Source: Encephalitozoon hellem ATCC 50504 (lineage: Eukaryota; Microsporidia; Unikaryonidae). Taken from it: DNA of 64,000 nucleotides. This document shows, one piece after another, positions 59,376 through 64,000 of the stretch. The notes below the pieces were generated by a model. It searched no databases and was not told the DNA's origin. It was given only the letters and a program-made list of their open reading frames with translations. The stretch's first letter is position 1; each line of letters starts with the position of its first letter. The stretch is from the NCBI RefSeq assembly GCF_000277815.2, contig NC_018474.1, positions 149,234 to 213,233 of the forward strand, read 5' to 3'. The position numbers were made by a program, and so were the translations under genes.

Positions 59376-60347
59376 ATGGATGCCGGGATGCACTTAATAG
59401 CTTGTTTGATGTGTGCTGCAGAGGCTCATTGGACACCTGCTGGCGCTTCTGACCACTCGTTCTGCGGCCCGGGCCTGTCAGGCGAGTGGTTTAGTGGCGC
59501 GGAGGGGTGGGCCCTAGAAATGGGACGACTGTGGAGGGCGGCAAGGAGCTGGGCCTCAGTGTTTGGGCGGAATCTCTGGAGAGAGTTTGATGGGAGCGAG
59601 GAGCTGAAGGGGGCCTGTGAGAGGATGGCAAGGGGGTGGATGGGATGCAGGGATGCTGTTGAAGACACGCGTCTGTTCAGGGTTGGAAGGAGGATGATGG
59701 AGGTGTCGAGCAGCGTGATGAGGGCCTCTGATGCCTCGATTGGGATTGCGCTTAGGGCCGGAGGAGGCCTACTGTGCCGGCGAAGGGAGTTCCAGAGGAG
59801 ATTGGACATGGTGTTCAGGATTCCGCAGTACTACGGAGGGGTGAGGAGTTCTGGGCCGTCTGTGGCAGCCAAGGATGGGAGTGGGGAGTGTTTGAGGAAG
59901 AGAGGGGGGCTGGTTGAGTACAGGGGAAGTGTGATGAAGAGGATATGGAGGCTCTGCTCTGTGGTTAAGTCCCGTCTGTCCTCTGACGAGAGGGCCATAG
60001 AGGAGATTGAGAACAGGTGTGTGGGGGAGATACTTAGAGGTCTGGGGTCCGAGCCGGTGAGTGGGCTGTGCACAGAAGAAGGGATGGAGGACTTGAAGAA
60101 TCTGGCCCTTGAGGTGGGAGGAGGAAGAGATGTGTGGACGACGGACATCAGGAATACCTCGACGTCTGGGAGTGTGGCAAAGGGGATGTTTGAGTGCGAG
60201 TTTGAGGCTGAGATTGCAACTGGGGATAGGATGTGTGTCGGGGGCGATAGACATGTGTTTCTCATTCGGGGGAGGTTTGTGAATGGTGCGGGGTGTGAGG
60301 ATGGAGGGTGGTATCTCTCTTCACTTGCCTGGACTCGGATAGGATGA
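59376..60347 (+). CDS. Putative secreted lineage-specific protein
   Basis: 323 aa; the first ATG is at 59376, but the Met at 59388 gives a cleaner signal peptide (H-L-I-A-C-L-M-C-A-A-E-A). The body is rich in Arg, Gly, Ser and Trp and looks mostly helical, with scattered Cys. DNA here is GC-rich and G-biased. It resembles no family I know. Position and composition suggest one of the fast-evolving protein families found toward Encephalitozoon chromosome ends. Long open frames on the other strand are discounted. Confidence 0.5.
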   Translation: MDAGMHLIACLMCAAEAHWTPAGASDHSFCGPGLSGEWFSGAEGWALEMGRLWRAARSWASVFGRNLWREFDGSEELKGACERMARGWMGCRDAVEDTRLFRVGRRMMEVSSSVMRASDASIGIALRAGGGLLCRRREFQRRLDMVFRIPQYYGGVRSSGPSVAAKDGSGECLRKRGGLVEYRGSVMKRIWRLCSVVKSRLSSDERAIEEIENRCVGEILRGLGSEPVSGLCTEEGMEDLKNLALEVGGGRDVWTTDIRNTSTSGSVAKGMFECEFEAEIATGDRMCVGGDRHVFLIRGRFVNGAGCEDGGWYLSSLAWTRIG

Positions 60348-60365
60348 GACGTAGAACAGTATAAT

Positions 60366-60734
60366 TTATTCGTTGTAAGCAAATATAACCTTTGGGAACT
60401 TACTTTCTCTTGCTCTTTGCCTCCCTGTCTTTCTTTTGAGCTGGTCCTTTGTGAGGGCCTGTCTCTTGGCCCTGTTGAGCTTGGGCCTAAGGACCTTCGG
60501 AAGCTTGTGGACCGGGGTTCCCCTGTACTTCTCGACGACCTCCTGGAGAATCTTCTCGCGTCTGACGGTGAGGATGCGTGCCAAGTTCTTCCTGGCTGTC
60601 CTGATGTCGTCCTTGCCGACGTCTCCGCTGTTCTTCTTCTGGCGGAGGCGCGCCAGCTCTGCCTTGACCTCGTTAGCCTTCTCCTCAAGCTGCTCAACAT
60701 CCAGCTGCCTGAGATCTGATGCCTCGATCTTCAT
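60366..60734 (-). CDS. RPL35: 60S ribosomal protein uL29 (L35)
   Basis: 122 aa, the usual length. uL29 sits near the exit tunnel and helps dock SRP and the translocon. The start M-K-I-E-A-S-D-L-R is followed by the helical hairpin with E-L-A-R-L-R-Q-K-K, then I-R-T-A-R-K-N-L-A-R-I-L-T-V and Y-R-G-T-P-V-H-K-L-P-K-V-L-R-P-K. I start at 60734, directly after GCCCTA; the open frame continues upstream without family match. Confidence 0.95.
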   Translation of the reverse strand: MKIEASDLRQLDVEQLEEKANEVKAELARLRQKKNSGDVGKDDIRTARKNLARILTVRREKILQEVVEKYRGTPVHKLPKVLRPKLNRAKRQALTKDQLKRKTGRQRARESKFPKVIFAYNE

Positions 60735-60832
60735 TAGGGCTTCTGATGCAAAAAGATTTGAACGCAAAAATCGTGCTTGGGGAGCGAGGGGTGGAATATG
60801 CGTGTCTGGCAAAGGACATTTATTGGCTTGGG

Positions 60833-61039
60833 TCAGGGAGGGGCGGCGACAAAGAGGATGTTTTCCCCCCTCAGAAAGAGGACCTTGCTGTGGGAGCCCT
60901 CTACGGACGAGTGTGTCAGCATGAGGTTTATGTGCTCGTCGAACCCCTCGAGGATTCCTGCATAGACCTCTCCGCTCTTTGTCTTTATTTCGACCCTCTC
61001 GTTCAAGTACATCTTCAGGAAGCAGAACGGGTCGAGCAT
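60833..61039 (-). CDS. LSM3: Sm-like protein Lsm3
   Basis: 68 aa, against about 89-102 in other eukaryotes. Lsm3 is a member of the Lsm1-7 (mRNA decay) and Lsm2-8 (U6 snRNA) rings. Sm1 is seen as L-N-E-R-V-E-I-K-T-K-S-G-E-V-Y-A-G-I-L-E-G-F-D-E-H-I-N-L-M-L; Sm2 as V-L-F-L-R-G-E-N-I-L-F-V. It ends A-A-P-P, like Lsm3's V-A-P-P. The insert between Sm1 and Sm2 is shortened. Other Lsm paralogues cannot be fully excluded. Confidence 0.75.
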   Translation of the reverse strand: MLDPFCFLKMYLNERVEIKTKSGEVYAGILEGFDEHINLMLTHSSVEGSHSKVLFLRGENILFVAAPP

Positions 61040-61137
61040 GGAAGTCGTGGGGCCTCTGGAAAATTTTGTTATTGGGGATGTGTGAGGAGGCTGTGGACGG
61101 AGGTTTCTGGATTTATGGGGGGAGTGTGCAGCCCTTT

Positions 61138-61626
61138 ATGAGGTATTTGGAGTTGAGCTGCATATCGAAAACAAACAAACTCTTCCAGAAGCTTCAGGAC
61201 CTCAACCCTCTTCTGAACATCGAGATGGAGGCATACTCCTGCAAGTCGAGCAGGAAGCAGAGGATGGAGATGCATGTGGAGAAGCCGCTCAGGTATCTTG
61301 TGTCTGCACTTGAGCTGCGGTTTCCGGACTATGACTTCTCTGGGGAGTCGTGGAGGTCTTTTTCGCGGAAGTCGATGGGGGAGGTTGTGAACGAGGTTGC
61401 GTACTCGATAAGCACTGTGCACAAGAACAACTCTGATGTGAAGGAGTTTGTGGGGTTTCTTGAGGTGATTCTCCACAAGTCTGTTGACCTGAGTGAGTGC
61501 ATGATATTTTCGTATGAGAACAGGATGGGGCCCTTTGAGGACTGCTTCTGGTACTTTTCGTTTCTGTTTTTCAACAAGAGGCAGAAGAGGGTGGTGATGC
61601 TGAATGCGTTTATGAACAGGAACTAG
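61138..61626 (+). CDS. MAF1: RNA polymerase III repressor Maf1, compact
   Basis: 162 aa; yeast Maf1 is 395 aa. Maf1 binds Pol III and shuts down tRNA and 5S synthesis under stress. The first block (L-N-P-L-L-N-I-E-M-E-A-Y-S-C-K) matches the family's box A. The C-terminal block has F-P-D-Y-D-F-S, C-M-I-F-S-Y-E-N, C-F-W-Y-F-S-F-L-F-F-N-K-R-Q-K-R-V-V, the box B/C pattern. I start at 61138, where GCCCTTT lies just upstream; the frame extends to 60979 without support. The acidic phosphorylated linker of the yeast protein is absent. Confidence 0.87.
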   Translation: MRYLELSCISKTNKLFQKLQDLNPLLNIEMEAYSCKSSRKQRMEMHVEKPLRYLVSALELRFPDYDFSGESWRSFSRKSMGEVVNEVAYSISTVHKNNSDVKEFVGFLEVILHKSVDLSECMIFSYENRMGPFEDCFWYFSFLFFNKRQKRVVMLNAFMNRN

Positions 61627-61742
61627 TGTAAATATGGATGTATTAAATAGTTTGAGTCTAGATGTGTGTGTGTGAATAGGTTTCTGTGCACAATTTATGT
61701 GGCGGGATGCAAATATGTATGTATGATAGATGCCCATAGGAT

Positions 61743-62591
61743 ATGAATAGAGCCGACAGAGGGAGTGTGTTAGAGTGCAGCACAGTTTTTAGTTCTAAGA
61801 GGAAAGCGAAGGATGGGGAGGGATACGATGTGGGCTCTGAGTGCCCACATGGTTTTAGCCTAGAGCTGGAGTCTGAGTCGTCTGAGGCAACGGATGTGGG
61901 GATTCTGCTATTTTTTATGACTGTTCTTGTAACGCTCTTCAAGAATCCATTAGCAGATTTGTTTGGAGGCTTTGCGATTGAGGCTGTTGGGGTTGTGAAT
62001 CTGGGGTACCTGGTTCATTCGACGTTTCTGAAGCTATGTGCTAGGGCTGTGGATTTGAGGGAAGATTCGTGGAAGAGCAGTCTAATGGTTGTGCACTTGT
62101 CCTTGCATCTGGTGGCGATTGAGGCGATTGGAGTTAGTATCTTTAGTTCTAGAGGAGGATCAAGGATGCTTATGAATAACCTTTGTAGGAATCCGCTGGG
62201 GATTTTTGTTGCCTTGATACATATTCTTCATGGGCAGGATGCCATGGAGCTTAAGTATAGCAATTATGTCTGCGGGAGTATACTGAGTGCTGCTTGGACT
62301 GTGGTGTTTGTTGCGAGCTATAACTATGAGCACGATATGAGTGATAGTCTAGTGAGACATATTTTCCTGTTTATGTTCCTTCATGTGGTACTGTATAGCA
62401 TGGAGAATGAGATTGTCAAGAGTTTAAGGATTTCGAAGAAGAAGTTGAGGAAGATCCAAGGGTTTGCAAGGATAATACCGTGCATAGTGTGCAGTGTAGC
62501 AGGGTACTATATGCTGGGCAGGATACTCACGAAGCGACTCTCGTACATGGAGATGGGCAACTCTGATTTATCATTCTCATTCTTATTTTGA
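61743..62591 (+). CDS. Polytopic membrane protein, lineage-specific
   Basis: 282 aa. About 45 polar residues are followed by six to seven hydrophobic helices (G-I-L-L-F-F-M-T-V-L-V-T-L-F, V-V-H-L-S-L-H-L-V-A-I-E-A, H-I-F-L-F-M-F-L-H-V-V-L-Y). The C-terminus is hydrophobic (S-F-S-F-L-F). I see no transporter or enzyme motif. Position among unusual genes suggests one of the polytopic families expanded in Encephalitozoon, but similarity to a named family such as DUF2463 was not evident. Confidence 0.6.
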   Translation: MNRADRGSVLECSTVFSSKRKAKDGEGYDVGSECPHGFSLELESESSEATDVGILLFFMTVLVTLFKNPLADLFGGFAIEAVGVVNLGYLVHSTFLKLCARAVDLREDSWKSSLMVVHLSLHLVAIEAIGVSIFSSRGGSRMLMNNLCRNPLGIFVALIHILHGQDAMELKYSNYVCGSILSAAWTVVFVASYNYEHDMSDSLVRHIFLFMFLHVVLYSMENEIVKSLRISKKKLRKIQGFARIIPCIVCSVAGYYMLGRILTKRLSYMEMGNSDLSFSFLF

Positions 62592-63104
62592 GATATTGGG
62601 GTGTGTGCTGTGGAAGTAGTTGAATAAATTGATGGAGTGCTTGTGTTTTTTGGGCGAGTATGCAGGTGTTTGCTTGTGAGATGGAGTGTGGGATGCGATG
62701 AAGGCTGCATGCATCTTTGTATGAGGAGAGTGGATGCCTGGTGTTCTTTGGATACCTCTTTTAGGCAGTTGAATGATTGGAACCCGATGGACACATGGCG
62801 ATGAGTGGAGGGTCAGGAGATTAACTGAAAGGTTTGCTTTAGAAGGGAAGCGAGCGATGGGGTTAGGAAGTTCATAAGATGGTTGAAAAGGTTTAATGGC
62901 AAGGACATTGTAGGAGGTGGAGTGATTAGTGTGTGACATCGATAGTCTGGGTTTATTGTATGACTGGGATCGGTTGTAAGAAGGTACGGTGTGTGTTTGC
63001 ATATTATCTGGATTGATGAGGTTGTAAACGATGTGTATAGCCAATGATGTTTGGGGGAATGGAGGAAAGGAGAAGGCACTAAGGCGAGTAAAGGAGTGTG
63101 GCCC
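62592..63104. other. 513-bp intergenic region, no gene recognised
   Basis: This is the longest spacer in the window. The plus strand is strongly rich in G and T and poor in C. All plus frames are broken by stops. A 153-codon open frame on the minus strand looks like a by-product of this bias. No tRNA, repeat or motif was found. It could be a decayed gene. Confidence 0.6.
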
Positions 63105-64000
63105 ATGAAGCTTGGAGTGCTACAAGCAATGATTCTACTTGGGTGGATGATCTGTTCTTCGTCGATAGAAAGCCATAAGGTTGTCAAACTAAGAGGGTCT
63201 GAAGGATGTATACTGTTTCCGATAATTTTTTCTGGAACCAATGCGATTGCACTACCGACCACGAGGCTCAAGGATGTTCGGAGGGGCGGAGACGAAGAGA
63301 TGTATGTTAAAGAGTTTATCGGTTGTATTGGGGACATGGTGCTGTCATTTACTGCTTTTGATATATGTTGTGAAGGGGACGGGGTGTTTGAGGCTGTGTT
63401 TGTAAGGGAGATGAAGAAGCACCTGCAGAAGGTGTCGAATGATGCATTGAGTGTATATGCAAGAGGAAAAAGCACTCTTAGCGAGGTGCTATTGATGGTG
63501 TACGATAGATTGTTTGAATGCGATGTTCGGGATGAGGGAAAGAGAAGGATGACGGTGTTTGGAAAGTGCCTTATTTCTGAGGCTGATAGAATGATTCGTG
63601 AGATAGGCGATGATGTAGATGAGAAGGAAAGGGAGGAGAGAGAGAATTTTTGTAATGTGATCAAGAAACGTGGAGAGAAGTGTTGCAATTTAAAGATGTG
63701 GAAGCGTATAGTTTATGCTGAAAGTGTAGTGTGCAATGCGTCTGTGAGTCTGTATAATAAGCTTTCTGGTGAGGAGCTTTTGGGGTTGTTGGCTGAAGGA
63801 TGCATGAGAAAGGATTTTAAGGAGGAAGGAGTTAGCGAGGAGGAGCTTAACGATAGAGGATATATGGAATACAGTATTGTTGACATTAAATTATTTCTAG
63901 ATACATATATTAAGCACGGGTGTGAAGTTGTGGAAGAGATAGTTAGGCAGATGATGCTGGGGAAGGATGGAAGGGAGATAGATTCTAAGTATGTTGAAAA
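63105..64000 (+). CDS. Putative secreted protein, 3' end beyond window
   Basis: At least 298 codons, open to the window edge. The ATG at 63105 follows TGGCCC. The start is a signal peptide (L-G-V-L-Q-A-M-I-L-L-G-W-M-I-C-S-S-S). The body is helical, charged and Cys-containing, with D-A-L-S-V-Y-A-R-G-K-S-T and a Lys/Glu-rich stretch (E-K-E-R-E-E-R-E-N). Size, signal peptide and location recall the DUF1609/DUF1686-type secreted families of Encephalitozoon chromosome ends; this is an impression, not a demonstrated match. Confidence 0.6.
   Translation, partial: MKLGVLQAMILLGWMICSSSIESHKVVKLRGSEGCILFPIIFSGTNAIALPTTRLKDVRRGGDEEMYVKEFIGCIGDMVLSFTAFDICCEGDGVFEAVFVREMKKHLQKVSNDALSVYARGKSTLSEVLLMVYDRLFECDVRDEGKRRMTVFGKCLISEADRMIREIGDDVDEKEREERENFCNVIKKRGEKCCNLKMWKRIVYAESVVCNASVSLYNKLSGEELLGLLAEGCMRKDFKEEGVSEEELNDRGYMEYSIVDIKLFLDTYIKHGCEVVEEIVRQMMLGKDGREIDSKYVE

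Noticed and set aside
59831..60700. 289-codon minus-strand open frame
   Set aside because: It overlaps both the 59376 gene and the well-supported RPL35 in a different frame and has Ser/Pro/Arg-biased sequence caused by GC skew.
57763..62591. Assignment of the membrane proteins at 57763 and 61743 to DUF2463/UPF0328
   Set aside because: Both are polytopic, but no sequence pattern of that family was evident.
62583..63044. 153-codon minus-strand frame in the long spacer
   Set aside because: Low-complexity sequence explained by strand bias, no CCC start signal, overlaps the end of the 61743 gene.
62813..63688. 291-codon minus-strand open frame
   Set aside because: It lies opposite the signal-peptide gene at 63105 and its composition (Ser, Pro, Thr, His) reflects the C-rich strand.
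1..64000. CRISPR arrays, insertion sequences, viral or bacterial operons
   Set aside because: No direct-repeat arrays, transposase motifs or terminal inverted repeats were seen; all recognised genes are eukaryotic.

Overview
The window is a gene-dense stretch of a microsporidian nuclear chromosome, almost certainly from the genus Encephalitozoon or a close relative. The evidence is about 59 protein genes in 64 kb, spacers often under 100 bp, one 29-nt spliceosomal intron, eukaryotic housekeeping proteins that are shorter than usual (Spt6, Rse1, Maf1, a lone VPS9 domain), eukaryotic tRNA and 5S genes, and CCC-like motifs a few bases before many start codons. I cannot name the species from the sequence alone.

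Layout. 1-15.7 kb: housekeeping genes on both strands (eIF5, Spb1, V-ATPase c, a ubiquitin-like/eL40 fusion, Apc11, uL22, proteasome beta-6, a divergent ER Hsp70-like protein, the giant Dop1, intron-bearing eL37). 15.7-22.5 kb: three tRNA genes (Arg-TCG, Lys-TTT, Ala-AGC), 5S rRNA, a probable CCDC47-like ER protein, a coiled-coil protein, a P5B-type ATPase and a membrane protein. 22.6-28 kb: three tandem secreted Ser/Lys/Gln-rich proteins that share a small domain; a fourth large secreted Thr/Ser-rich protein lies on the other strand at 31.3-34.1 kb, with ThrRS and a Tel2-like gene in between. 34.3-57.7 kb: a lectin-type cargo receptor, a Dus1-type synthase, a Bos1-like SNARE, Dcp2, Rpt2, Fyv7, Pop4, PheRS-alpha, Rse1, NatB, Spt6, uS5, VPS9, Hsh49, a Med15-like protein, a MADS-box factor, Rpb7, Gna1, two small membrane proteins, Sld5 and Myg1. 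57.8-64 kb: several lineage-specific membrane or secreted proteins mixed with uL29, Lsm3 and Maf1. From about 59.2 kb the DNA becomes visibly richer in GC and in G on the plus strand, which may mark the approach to a chromosome end.

How the genes work together. Translation and its control are represented by ribosomal proteins, eIF5, two aminoacyl-tRNA synthetases, tRNA and 5S genes, Maf1, Pop4, Dus1, Spb1 and Fyv7. Two predicted SF3b subunits (Rse1, Hsh49) sit in the same window as an intron they would help remove. The secretory route is represented by the lectin receptor, Bos1, Dop1, the P5B ATPase and VPS9. It would carry the secreted low-complexity proteins, which are the most likely undescribed system here: a family of candidate spore-wall or polar-tube components defined by a shared small domain and a C-x-C-x(4-6)-C-x(3)-C signature.
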